Assembly: GCA_041319085.1 (NCBI GenBank)
Contig: CP101033.1
Coordinates: forward strand, 3,126,501-3,190,500
Origin: Aeromonas veronii
Lineage (GTDB): Bacteria > Pseudomonadota > Gammaproteobacteria > Enterobacterales > Aeromonadaceae
Length of the DNA stretch: 64,000 nucleotides
Direction: 5' to 3'
Shown: positions 27,365 through 35,262 of the stretch, one piece after another
How the letters are laid out: each line of letters opens with the position of its first letter
Position numbering within the stretch: position 1 is the stretch's first letter
Notes under the pieces: model-generated
What the model saw: only the letters and a program-made list of their open reading frames with translations
What the model was told of the DNA's origin: nothing
The model's database searches: none
Made by a program: the position numbers and the translations under genes

Positions 27365-29113
27365 ATGGAGTTCATCGATTTTGCCATCGTCATCGGCTAC
27401 TTTATCTTTATCGTACTGGCGGCATTAGGTTTTCGCCGGTTCGCTCTCAACAGCCGCCACTTTATCAATGGAGGCAATGCCATGCCCTGGTGGATGGCCG
27501 GGGCCACCGCCTTCATGACCCAATTTTCAGCGTGGACCTTCACCGGTGCGGCAGGCAAGGCGTTCACTGACGGCGCCACCATCCTGGCCCTGTTTTGGGG
27601 CAATGCGCTGGGCTTTTTCATCGCGGCTCGTTTCTTCGCGGCCCGTTACCGAAAATTGCGGGTAGAAACCCCGATGGATATCATTGCCCAGCGCTTCGGC
27701 CGCCCGACTGAACGTCTCTTTACTTGGCTACAGTTTCCACTCTCCACCTTGACGGCGGCCATCTGGCTCAACGGGCTGGCCTATATCATCTCGGCCATCA
27801 GCGGCATTAGCATCGCCCCCACCCTGTTGGTAACCGGTCTCTCCATCACCCTTATTTCTGCCAGCGGCGGCGCCTGGGCCGTCAATGCCACCAATGTCAT
27901 CCAGCTGGTGCTGATCTTGGCCATTACCCTGATCACGGGGGCCTATGCCCTCTGGCTCGCAGGCGGTCCTGGCCCACTCATCAGCCACTTTCCTGGCAAT
28001 TTCTGGCAGGGCAGCGACATATCACACAGCTCTCTACTGTTGGGATGGGTTGCCATGGTGTTGCTGCAACAGACGGTTTCGACCAACAATGCCAACGCCT
28101 GCTACCGCTTCCTGGTCACTCGTAATGAACCGGATGCCCGCAAGGCGGCGCGACTGGCTGGCGTACTGTTCATCATAGGGCCTGTGATGTGGTTCATTCC
28201 CCCCTGGTTCAGCGCTGGCCAAGGGGTCGATCTTAATAGCAGCTATCCTCAACTGGGTGCTCAAGCGATCAATGGTGCCTACCTGTACTTCGTCAGCCAT
28301 ATGATGCCAGCGGGCACCCTTGGACTGGCGCTGGCAGCCATGCTGGCGGCCACCATCTCACCCATGAGTACCGCACTCAATCGCAATGCCGGGATCTTTA
28401 TCCGCAACATCTACCAAGCCCCCCATCACAGTGATGCCCATCTGCTCAAAGCCGGGCGCTGGGTAACCCTGCTCAATGGCCTGCTTGCAACCGTGCTGGC
28501 CTGGGTCATCGCGCAGCAAGACTCGATCGGTTTCTTCGAACTGGTTATGGCCATTAGCTCCCTGATCCAAATGCCACTGACCATTCCAGCCTTGCTAGCC
28601 GTGATCGTACGCCGCACTCCGGATTGGGCGGGATGGAGTACCGTATTGGTCGGTGCGATCGTCTCAACTAGCCTCCATCTTGGCTTTCACCCCACCCACC
28701 TCCCCACCTGGCTGGGTGGCGCAGAGCTCACCCCGCGGGAGGTAACCGATCTGACATTTGCCGTGACGGTGCTGGCTCACCTGGTTGTGACCTGCGGCTT
28801 TTTCTTGCTCACTCGTCTCTGGTATCAACCACAAGGGTACCCCCCTCACCGCGCTCGTCAGGTGGCTCAATTTTTTGCCAATCTCAAAAGGCCCCTGCGG
28901 CCCTCCGAGATAACGCTTGGCAATCCACAGCAGACCCTGCTGCTTGGCCGACTGTTACTACTGCTCTCGATCCTGATCGCCCCCCTGTTCTTGCTCACAA
29001 CAAACTACCTGCATGGCCTGATCGCGCTGGCAGTACTACTAGCGGGCATCATCTTGTCTCTAAGCGCTCGTCGGGAAATGCGGTCTATCCACGGCTCAGA
29101 GCCCATAAAGTGA
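27365..29113 (+). CDS. sodium/solute symporter (SSS family), second of two
   Basis: A 582-aa paralogue of the upstream gene: the blocks AMPWWMAGATAFMTQFSAWT, TNNANACYRFLVTRNEPDARKAA and LAAMLAATISPMSTALNRNAGIF align throughout. It starts about 60 bases after the intervening terminator, so it depends on read-through or a local promoter. Substrate is probably another product of pectin breakdown; two paralogues may split substrates by chain length. No KdgR-type box precedes it. Confidence 0.83.
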   Translation: MEFIDFAIVIGYFIFIVLAALGFRRFALNSRHFINGGNAMPWWMAGATAFMTQFSAWTFTGAAGKAFTDGATILALFWGNALGFFIAARFFAARYRKLRVETPMDIIAQRFGRPTERLFTWLQFPLSTLTAAIWLNGLAYIISAISGISIAPTLLVTGLSITLISASGGAWAVNATNVIQLVLILAITLITGAYALWLAGGPGPLISHFPGNFWQGSDISHSSLLLGWVAMVLLQQTVSTNNANACYRFLVTRNEPDARKAARLAGVLFIIGPVMWFIPPWFSAGQGVDLNSSYPQLGAQAINGAYLYFVSHMMPAGTLGLALAAMLAATISPMSTALNRNAGIFIRNIYQAPHHSDAHLLKAGRWVTLLNGLLATVLAWVIAQQDSIGFFELVMAISSLIQMPLTIPALLAVIVRRTPDWAGWSTVLVGAIVSTSLHLGFHPTHLPTWLGGAELTPREVTDLTFAVTVLAHLVVTCGFFLLTRLWYQPQGYPPHRARQVAQFFANLKRPLRPSEITLGNPQQTLLLGRLLLLLSILIAPLFLLTTNYLHGLIALAVLLAGIILSLSARREMRSIHGSEPIK

Positions 29114-29162
29114 AAGGGGTGTCTGACGAACAGAGCAATTTCACAATCTACATCACAAAACA

Positions 29163-29177
29163 TGAAACGTAGTTTCA
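29163..29177. promoter_or_regulatory. KdgR operator upstream of kduI
   Basis: TGAAACGTAGTTTCA, a perfect TGAAA-N5-TTTCA dyad. It lies 8 bases upstream of the predicted -35, so KdgR would compete with polymerase. Confidence 0.82.
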
Positions 29178-29184
29178 CTTTAAT

Positions 29185-29213
29185 TTGATCGCGTTTTTTT
29201 GTTTTGCTATTGT
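29185..29213 (+). promoter_or_regulatory. predicted kduI promoter
   Basis: TTGATC (29185-29190), 17-base spacer, TATTGT (29208-29213). Start site expected near 29220, just before a perfect palindrome in the leader. Confidence 0.6.
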
Positions 29214-29226
29214 TTCCACATCAAAG

Positions 29227-29252
29227 GGTGTTCATGACGCGTCATGAACACC
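29227..29252. repeat. perfect 26-bp palindrome in the kduI leader
   Basis: Two 13-base arms, GGTGTTCATGACG and its exact reverse complement, with no spacer. It lies between the predicted start site and the ribosome binding site. It may be a second operator or an mRNA structure; it is distinct from the KdgR box. Confidence 0.8.
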
Positions 29253-29279
29253 AACAATGACCAAGAATTGAGGTTCAAT

Positions 29280-30116
29280 ATGCAAATTCGTCAGAGTATC
29301 CACAGCGACCACGCCAAACAACTGGACACCCAAGGGCTACGCCGCGAGTTTCTGGTTGAACAGGTGTTTGTTCCCAACGAACTGACGATGACCTACAGCC
29401 ACATCGACCGGATCGTATTCGGCGGTATCATGCCGGGTCAGGCGCCACTTGCCTTCTCTAGCGATCTTGGCACTGCATTTGGAGTAAGCTACTTCCTCGA
29501 ACGCCGCGAGCTGGGACTGATCAATATCGGGGGACCCGGTGTGATCGTGGTCGATGGCACCACCTATGAGATCGGTCATGCAGAAGCACTTTATGTAGGA
29601 CAAGGAGCCCGTGAGCTCAGCTTTGCCAGCGTGTCCGCGACTCAGCCGGCCAAGTTCTACTACAACAGCGCGCCCGCCCACACCCACTACCCCACCCGCA
29701 AGGTTACCCAGGGTCAGGCCTCTCCAGCCACGTTGGGCGATGCATCCACCAGCAACCGTCGCACCATCTACAAGTATCTGGTACCTGACGTGCTGCCGAC
29801 CTGCCAACTGGTGATGGGCATGACCCAGCTGGAAGAGGGCAGCCTGTGGAACACCATGCCCTGCCACACCCACGAGCGCCGCATGGAGGTCTACTTCTAC
29901 TTCAACATGCAAGAAGAGGCCGCGGTGTTCCACATGATGGGCAAACCAGATGAAACCCGTCACCTGCTGGTACACAACGAACAAGCTGTCATCTCACCGA
30001 GCTGGTCCATCCACTCAGGTGTGGGTACTCAGGCCTACACCTTCATTTGGGGCATGGTCGGTGAGAACCAAGTGTTCGGTGATATGGACCATCTCGCAGT
30101 TAAAGACCTGCGCTAG
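29280..30116 (+). CDS. kduI: 5-keto-4-deoxyuronate isomerase
   Basis: Isomerises 5-keto-4-deoxyuronate (DKI) to 2,5-diketo-3-deoxygluconate. At 278 aa it equals the length of E. coli KduI and aligns throughout ([25 protein letters not shown]). The zinc-site histidines and glutamate are visible in [19 protein letters not shown] and in [12 protein letters not shown] 29280 has GAGGT 7 bases upstream and matches the family start; ATG 29244 falls inside the palindrome. It is followed by kduD about 90 bases on. Confidence 0.96.
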   Translation: MQIRQSIHSDHAKQLDTQGLRREFLVEQVFVPNELTMTYSHIDRIVFGGIMPGQAPLAFSSDLGTAFGVSYFLERRELGLINIGGPGVIVVDGTTYEIGHAEALYVGQGARELSFASVSATQPAKFYYNSAPAHTHYPTRKVTQGQASPATLGDASTSNRRTIYKYLVPDVLPTCQLVMGMTQLEEGSLWNTMPCHTHERRMEVYFYFNMQEEAAVFHMMGKPDETRHLLVHNEQAVISPSWSIHSGVGTQAYTFIWGMVGENQVFGDMDHLAVKDLR

Positions 30117-30205
30117 TACTGATAATTCGCCTTACGGGGCGCGTCATCGCGCCCTGCTCATCACAACAAAGAAAGCATACTCATTCTGTGCTTAAAGGAA
30201 AAAAC

Positions 30206-30967
30206 ATGATTCTTAACGCATTCGATCTGAAAGGTAAGGTTGCCATCGTCACCGGTTGTGATACCGGACTGGGTCAGGGCATGGCTCTGGGACTCGCCCA
30301 GGCAGGCTGCGACATCGTTGGTATTAACATCGTCGAACCGACCGAGACCATCGCCAAAGTTGAAGCTATCGGCCGCCGCTTTTTAAGCCTGAAAGCCGAC
30401 GTCAGTAAGGTGGAAAACTTGCCCGCGCTGGTAGACCAAGCAGTTTCACACTTCGGTCACGTGGACGTACTGGTAAACAATGCGGGTATCATTCGCCGGG
30501 AAGATGCGATCAATTTCAGCGAAAAAGATTGGGACGATGTGATGAATATCAACATCAAAAGCGTCTTCTTCATGTCCCAGGCAGTGGCCAGACAGTTTAT
30601 CGCTCAAGGCAACGGCGGCAAGATTGTCAACATCGCTTCGATGCTCTCTTATCAGGGCGGGATCCGCGTGCCTTCTTATACCGCCTCCAAAAGCGGCGTC
30701 ATGGGCATCACTCGCTTACTGGCCAACGAATGGGGCAACAAGGGGATCAACGTTAACGCCATCGCCCCAGGCTACATGGCTACCAACAACACGACTGCCC
30801 TGCGGGCCGATGAAGATCGCAATGCCGCCATTCTGGAGCGGATCCCGGCTGGGCGTTGGGGTGTACCAGACGACATGATGGGGCCTGTGGTATTCCTGGC
30901 CTCCGCCGCCTCTGACTACATCAATGGATACACAGTTGCCGTTGATGGCGGCTGGCTGGCACGCTAA
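30206..30967 (+). CDS. kduD: 2-keto-3-deoxygluconate 5-dehydrogenase
   Basis: Reduces 2,5-diketo-3-deoxygluconate to 2-keto-3-deoxygluconate with NADH. A 253-aa short-chain dehydrogenase, the same length as the E. coli enzyme, with the nucleotide motif TGCDTGLGQGMALGLAQAG, NNAGIIRREDA, the active-site YTASK and the C-terminus VAVDGGWLAR. AAAGGA lies 6 bases before ATG 30206. Ends in a terminator; co-transcribed with kduI. Confidence 0.96.
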   Translation: MILNAFDLKGKVAIVTGCDTGLGQGMALGLAQAGCDIVGINIVEPTETIAKVEAIGRRFLSLKADVSKVENLPALVDQAVSHFGHVDVLVNNAGIIRREDAINFSEKDWDDVMNINIKSVFFMSQAVARQFIAQGNGGKIVNIASMLSYQGGIRVPSYTASKSGVMGITRLLANEWGNKGINVNAIAPGYMATNNTTALRADEDRNAAILERIPAGRWGVPDDMMGPVVFLASAASDYINGYTVAVDGGWLAR

Positions 30968-30985
30968 ATCCAATACCGTTTAATG

Positions 30986-31007
30986 AGGCGCCGCAAGGCG
31001 CCTTTTG
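30986..31007 (+). terminator. terminator after kduD
   Basis: Stem ggcgcc/ggcgcc with a gcaa loop followed by TTTT. Confidence 0.8.
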
Positions 31008-31033
31008 TCATTCTCCCCTGACTGGAGAGTAAG

Positions 31034-31543
31034 ATGTTTTTCGCTAGTGATTGGTTTGCCCAGTCAGTGGGGCTGTTGGCCTGTCTCGTTGGTACTGTGG
31101 CCTTCATGCAGCGCCAGGACAACAAGCTCAGACTCCACCTGACGCTCAACGGCACTCTGATGAGTCTGCACTTCCTGCTGCTGGGCTCTTCCGTGGCCGC
31201 CATCAACTGCTTACTTTGTGCGGTGCGCAATTGGGTATCGGGTTACTATCGAGGGATCGGCGTCATGCTGCTGTTCCTAACGCTGGCCTGGCTGCTGGTG
31301 ATCCCTCAAATGACCCATCCGGTACAGATACTGACGCTGATCGGCACCACTCTGAGCACCTATGCCCTGTTTCGTCTCAACGGTATTGCGCTGAGACTGT
31401 GTATGTTAAGTAGTACCATCTGCTGGCTGAGCCACAATATCTGGGCGGGATCCATAGGTGGCATCTTGCAGGAGAGCATCTTCTTCGTCATCAACAGCCA
31501 CACCATCTTCAAACTCTACCGGGCGGCCCCGCAAAATGCCTGA
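31034..31543 (+). CDS. YgjV-family inner-membrane protein
   Basis: A 169-aa protein with five to six membrane segments covering almost its whole length. FASDWFAQSVGLLACLVGTVAFMQRQD and the C-terminal SHNIWAGSIGGILQES are typical of the YgjV family; function unknown. E. coli ygjV lies beside exuR/exuT, the galacturonate locus, so association with uronate genes recurs. GGAG precedes ATG 31034. It follows kduD across a modest terminator and converges on kdgR. Confidence 0.8.
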   Translation: MFFASDWFAQSVGLLACLVGTVAFMQRQDNKLRLHLTLNGTLMSLHFLLLGSSVAAINCLLCAVRNWVSGYYRGIGVMLLFLTLAWLLVIPQMTHPVQILTLIGTTLSTYALFRLNGIALRLCMLSSTICWLSHNIWAGSIGGILQESIFFVINSHTIFKLYRAAPQNA

Positions 31544-31594
31544 CGATGCGGGCGAAAGCCTGCTTCTGGTATTAGCCATCGGCACCCACAGATG

Positions 31595-31623
31595 AAAAAA
31601 GAGCAGGCCAAGCCTGCTCTTTT
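31595..31623. terminator. bidirectional terminator between ygjV-like gene and kdgR
   Basis: Stem aaaaagagcaggc/gcctgctctttt flanked by A and T tracts. Confidence 0.9.
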
Positions 31624-31648
31624 CACGACAGATAAACCTCATTCGTGC

Positions 31649-32446
31649 TTATTGCTTGTTTCCGAACGGATAACTGTGAAAACCCAAACTGTCAGAGATC
31701 TTGGCGGCAGCATCGTGCAGTTGGGCCACCAGCGTCTCCTTGTTTTCTTCATGGAAACGCACCAGGGGCAGCGACAGGGAGAGCCCCGCGATGATCCGTC
31801 CCATGCGGTTGTAGATGGGCGCGGCGAAGCAGCGTAAACCATGCTCCATCTCTTCCCTGTCTTCGGCGTAACCCTGTTCCCGTACCTGCGCCAGCTCCAC
31901 CAGCAGCTCATCGATATCCTTCAGTGTGTGCTCGGTGAAACGCTCGAAAGTGACATCCGCCAGCATGGCACGCACCTCGGTTTCGGGCCGCCAAGCCATC
32001 ATCACCTTGCCAAGACCGGTACTGTATAGCGGGCGACGGCGGCCAATGCGAGAATACATTCGCAAATTGTATTCGGAGTCGATTTTGTGCAGATAGACGA
32101 TGCTGTCTTCATCCAGGGTCCCCAGATGCAGTGTCTCTTTGGTCAGCTTGCCAAGACGGTACATCTGCTCATCGGCGATCTTGACCAGATCTTGGTGCTC
32201 CAGCGCCTTGGCCCCGAGTTCGAACAGTCTCAGACTGAGGACATATTTGTCGGTATCCCCCTCCTGAGAGACATATCCTAGGGTCTTCATGGTTTGCAAA
32301 AAGCGGTAGACGGTGCTTTTGGACATCATGATGCGCTGGGAGAGCTCCGTCACCCCGATCTCTTTTTGTTCCCCGAGTGCCTGTAGAATGCCAAACACCT
32401 TGAGCACTGATGAGACTGAATCGGGTGAGTTATCTAGCACAGACAT
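31649..32446 (-). CDS. kdgR: IclR-family pectin-catabolism repressor
   Basis: Represses pectin genes and is released by 2-keto-3-deoxygluconate. The 265-aa protein has an N-terminal winged helix-turn-helix (IGVTELSQRIMMSKSTVYRFLQTMKTLGYV) and a C-terminal IclR effector domain (RRRPLYSTGLGKVMMAW, RCFAAPIYNRMGRIIAGLS). The family, the locus and the shared operators make this the KdgR of the island. AAGGAG sits right before ATG. A degenerate operator is 17 bases upstream of the start, consistent with autoregulation. Confidence 0.94.
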   Translation of the reverse strand: MSVLDNSPDSVSSVLKVFGILQALGEQKEIGVTELSQRIMMSKSTVYRFLQTMKTLGYVSQEGDTDKYVLSLRLFELGAKALEHQDLVKIADEQMYRLGKLTKETLHLGTLDEDSIVYLHKIDSEYNLRMYSRIGRRRPLYSTGLGKVMMAWRPETEVRAMLADVTFERFTEHTLKDIDELLVELAQVREQGYAEDREEMEHGLRCFAAPIYNRMGRIIAGLSLSLPLVRFHEENKETLVAQLHDAAAKISDSLGFHSYPFGNKQ

Positions 32447-32462
32447 ATCTCCTTACAAAAAA

Positions 32463-32477
32463 TGATTTATTGTTTCA
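32463..32477. promoter_or_regulatory. degenerate KdgR-like site upstream of kdgR
   Basis: TGATTTATTGTTTCA has a perfect right half and a 3 of 5 left half compared with TGAAA-N5-TTTCA. Suggests weak autoregulation. Confidence 0.55.
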
Positions 32478-32724
32478 TTGTATTTGAAATACGCTGATAG
32501 TCATAGCTTCAGCAACCCCAACAGGGGTAACTCATTAAATAATAATAATAATATGTGCGATTACTCACATTCTCGCACCATTGAATTCTCACATGACCCC
32601 CTGCCAACTCAGGCTCGCTGACCTCATGTCCCTGCCGAGCCCTCTTTCCCGCTGATAAACACCCAACCTTCGCGACAAGAGAGTCGTGATCATATCCAGA
32701 CACAAGACCATCGTCACAATTTAA

Positions 32725-32739
32725 TGAAATTGTGTTTCA
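32725..32739. promoter_or_regulatory. KdgR operator upstream of kdgK2
   Basis: TGAAATTGTGTTTCA, a perfect TGAAA-N5-TTTCA dyad extended by AA and ATT, 70 bases before the start codon. Confidence 0.82.
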
Positions 32740-32808
32740 ATTTATTTAAATCAAATCAAAAATAAATAAAATGATTGTATTACCAACACGAATTCAGCGA
32801 GAAAACGT

Positions 32809-33780
32809 ATGTCTATCAAAGTTGCCGTCATTGGCGAGTGTATGATTGAGTTGTCCGAAAACCGGGATGGCATAGTGCGCCACTTCGGAGGGGACACCCT
32901 CAATACTGCCGTCTATCTGACACGCGCCAACCCGGATGTCGCCGTACACTATGTCAGTGCGTTGGGCACAGATCACATGAGCAGTGCCATGCTGGCCCAC
33001 TGGCAACAGGAAGGCGTACACACAGAGCTGGTACAACGACTCGACCACAAACTGCCCGGCCTCTACCTCATCGAGACCGACGAACTCGGGGAGCGCACCT
33101 TCCACTACTGGCGCAACAACGCAGCGGCCCGTTACTGGCTGCAGACCCCACAGAGCGGCGAGATATGCCGCCAGTTGCAGGCATTTGACTACCTCTATCT
33201 TAGTGGCATCAGCCTCGCCATCTTGTCCGCAGAGGATCGCCAGACCCTGCTACAGCGGCTGGCCGAGTGCCGTGCGACTGGCGTCCGGATCGCTTTTGAC
33301 AACAACTATCGACCGCGACTGTGGGAGAGCCAGGAAGCGGCCAGGCAAGCTTATCGCGCCATGCTGGCCTTGACCGATATTGCCTTCCTGACCCTGGATG
33401 ATGAGTTCGCCCTGTGGGGCGACAGCGAAGAGGCCCAATGTCTGACCCGCACTCGCGAGCTGGGTGTCGAAGAGATCGTCATCAAGCGCGGTGCCGAGCC
33501 CTGTCTCATCGTCAAACAGGCATACCACTGCGAAGTGCCCGCCGTCGCGCTGGCAAAAGAGCGTGTGCTTGACACGACCGCAGCCGGCGACTCGTTCAGC
33601 GCAGGTTACCTTGCCGCCAGACTAGCAGGGCAATCCCTGGCCGACTCGGCGCATTATGCCCACCAGCTGGCCAGCACCGTTATTCAGCACCGTGGCGCCA
33701 TCATCCCCTTGACGGCAATGCCACCCCACATGACGCCTGATCACTCCACCAACGAGACTGCCCATATCCACATGGTGTGA
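32809..33780 (+). CDS. kdgK: 2-keto-3-deoxygluconate kinase, copy 2
   Basis: A second PfkB-family KdgK of 323 aa, clearly paralogous to the copy at 24.1-25.1 kb over its length (IAVIGECMIELSENRDGIVRHFGGDT; DTTAAGDSFSAGYLAARLAG; VIQHRGAII). The last 20 or so residues (MPPHMTPDHSTNETAHIHMV) are unrelated to copy 1 and histidine-rich, as if the reading frame runs into rearranged DNA. The remnant of an eda gene begins at its stop codon. It has its own KdgR operator and should be active, as all catalytic motifs are present. Confidence 0.92.
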   Translation: MSIKVAVIGECMIELSENRDGIVRHFGGDTLNTAVYLTRANPDVAVHYVSALGTDHMSSAMLAHWQQEGVHTELVQRLDHKLPGLYLIETDELGERTFHYWRNNAAARYWLQTPQSGEICRQLQAFDYLYLSGISLAILSAEDRQTLLQRLAECRATGVRIAFDNNYRPRLWESQEAARQAYRAMLALTDIAFLTLDDEFALWGDSEEAQCLTRTRELGVEEIVIKRGAEPCLIVKQAYHCEVPAVALAKERVLDTTAAGDSFSAGYLAARLAGQSLADSAHYAHQLASTVIQHRGAIIPLTAMPPHMTPDHSTNETAHIHMV

Positions 33781-33859
33781 GCAACTCTCCGCGCTCAAGA
33801 TCATCCCCGCCATCGCCATCAAGAATGCTGATGAAGTCCCCACGTTGGCACAATGCGGT
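33779..33859 (+). pseudogene. eda: 5' remnant of a second KDPG aldolase gene
   Basis: Directly after the kdgK2 stop, one frame encodes ALKIIPAIAIKNADE preceded by EQLS and followed by VPTLAQ. It aligns with residues about 6-30 of the intact Eda at 23504-24124 (LSELKIIPVIAIKNADDAV) with about 16 of 25 identical. The rest of the gene, including the catalytic Glu and Lys, is gone and no start codon remains. The kdgK-eda gene order of copy 1 is thus repeated in copy 2 with eda deleted. Confidence 0.82.
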
Positions 33860-33902
33860 TCACTTAAGCGGATCGGCATAAGATGGCGTTTATGCCAATA
33901 AC

Positions 33903-33932
33903 AATCCCCTGCCGGTTAAGGAGCAGGGGATT
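33903..33932. terminator. terminator between kdgK2/eda remnant and yqcA
   Basis: Stem aatcccctgc/gcaggggatt with an eight- to ten-base loop, between convergent genes. T tract weak. Confidence 0.7.
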
Positions 33933-33957
33933 GATATGGCTCTATTTCAGAGAATAT

Positions 33958-34398
33958 TCAGGGCTGAATATCCCACTTTTTCAGCCAGCTGAGTGCCACC
34001 TGTTCGGGTTCATCGTGCACGGTGGCATCCAGCTCCAGCGGGGGAATCACTCGCGTGGCCCCCAGCTCTTGCAGCAATCCGTCCAGCCGACGGCCCGCAC
34101 CACAAAAATGGTCATAGCTACTGTCTCCCATGGCAATCAGGGTATAACGCAGCCCTTTGAGCCAGGGGGCCTTGTCGGCCAGCTCGCTGGCAAAGGGCTG
34201 CAGATTGGGAGGAATGTCCCCCTGCCCTGTGGTGGCACTGACCAGCAATAAAAAACGGCCGGGGTCGATGTCCACCAGCCGTGCTTCTTCGTGCAGGGTG
34301 CAGTGATGCCCCTTGCGTTCCAGCTCATCTACCAGGGTCTCGGCCACCAGCATGGCTGCGCCATAGACAGTTCCTACCACGATATCGATCTGCGCCAT
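33958..34398 (-). CDS. yqcA: flavodoxin (YqcA/MioC type)
   Basis: Short-chain FMN electron carrier of 146 aa: FMN phosphate loop region VGTVYGAAMLVAETL, then VSATTGQGDIP and MGDSSYDHFCGAGRRLD. The local order yqcC-truC-flavodoxin is that of E. coli yqcC-truC-yqcA, so I call YqcA and not its paralogue MioC. It ends the leftward cluster; the partner enzyme is unknown. Confidence 0.85.
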   Translation of the reverse strand: MAQIDIVVGTVYGAAMLVAETLVDELERKGHHCTLHEEARLVDIDPGRFLLLVSATTGQGDIPPNLQPFASELADKAPWLKGLRYTLIAMGDSSYDHFCGAGRRLDGLLQELGATRVIPPLELDATVHDEPEQVALSWLKKWDIQP

Positions 34399-34488
34399 TC
34401 TCCTCTCCCTGCTTGAGTCACTCTTTTTAGCAACTCTATCAGCAAGATGGCGTCAGATGCCACCGGTTCAGGGCTGAGGATCAGGCGC

Positions 34489-35262
34489 TTAGTAGTCGCT
34501 CTCGCTGGCGGGCCAGCCCAGCTCGGCAAACAGCCGTAGCACATCCTGACCGAGCGGCGCCTGGATCCGCATCGGCACCTTGAGCACCGGATGGGTAAAG
34601 CTCAGGGTGCGGGCCACCAGCAGCAGCCGTTCACAGCCAAAGTGGTCGCGAAAGAAGCGGTTGTGACGGCCATCGCCGTGGGTGGTATCCCCGACAATGG
34701 GGTGGAACAGGTGATCCATATGACGGCGCAGCTGATGCTTGCGGCCGGTCTTCGGGAACAATCTGACCAGGCTGTAGCGACTGGTGGGGTGCTTCTTGGA
34801 GACAGCATGAGGCAGCTCGACCTGATGCAGGCGACGGAAAGTGGTGACGGCATCCTGCGCCGGACGATCCGGGTTACTCATGGCATCGGCAATCTTGTCC
34901 AGCTGCTCCTTGAGGGGATAGTCGATCACCCCCTGCTCGGGTGCCCAGCCGCGCACCAATGCCAGGTACTCCTTGTGCACCTGACGTTGGGTAAAGGCTT
35001 CAGTCAGTGCGCGGGCAATCACCGGATCGAGCGCAAACAACAGCACGCCGGAGGTAGGACGGTCGAGGCGATGCACCGGATAGACATGGCGGCCGCCGAT
35101 GAGATCCCGGGTCATCTGCATGGCAAAACGAGTCTCACCCTTGTCGAGCCAGCTGCGGTGCACCAGCAGACCGGAGGGCTTGTTGACCGCCACCAGCCAC
35201 TCATCCTGATAGAGCAAGGTCAGCTTCAGGTCACTCTCTTCTCGGGTTTGCGCTGGCATCAT
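34489..35262 (-). CDS. truC: tRNA pseudouridine(65) synthase
   Basis: Forms pseudouridine 65 in tRNA-Ile and tRNA-Asp. The 257-aa RluA-type synthase has the catalytic aspartate in VYPVHRLDRPTSGVLLFAL and KTGRKHQLRRHMDHLFHPIVGDT. No S4 domain, as expected for TruC. Its ATG overlaps the stop of yqcC (ATGA), indicating translational coupling. Confidence 0.94.
   Translation of the reverse strand: MMPAQTREESDLKLTLLYQDEWLVAVNKPSGLLVHRSWLDKGETRFAMQMTRDLIGGRHVYPVHRLDRPTSGVLLFALDPVIARALTEAFTQRQVHKEYLALVRGWAPEQGVIDYPLKEQLDKIADAMSNPDRPAQDAVTTFRRLHQVELPHAVSKKHPTSRYSLVRLFPKTGRKHQLRRHMDHLFHPIVGDTTHGDGRHNRFFRDHFGCERLLLVARTLSFTHPVLKVPMRIQAPLGQDVLRLFAELGWPASESDY

Larger units (their letters stand above)
32447..32808. 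other. divergent regulatory region kdgR/kdgK2
   Basis: About 360 AT-rich bases with one operator near each gene and a short AAT-repeat tract at about 32535-32551. No gene. Confidence 0.55.

Noticed and set aside
33883..34251. 122-codon plus-strand ORF over yqcA
   Set aside because: Antisense to a well-supported flavodoxin gene.
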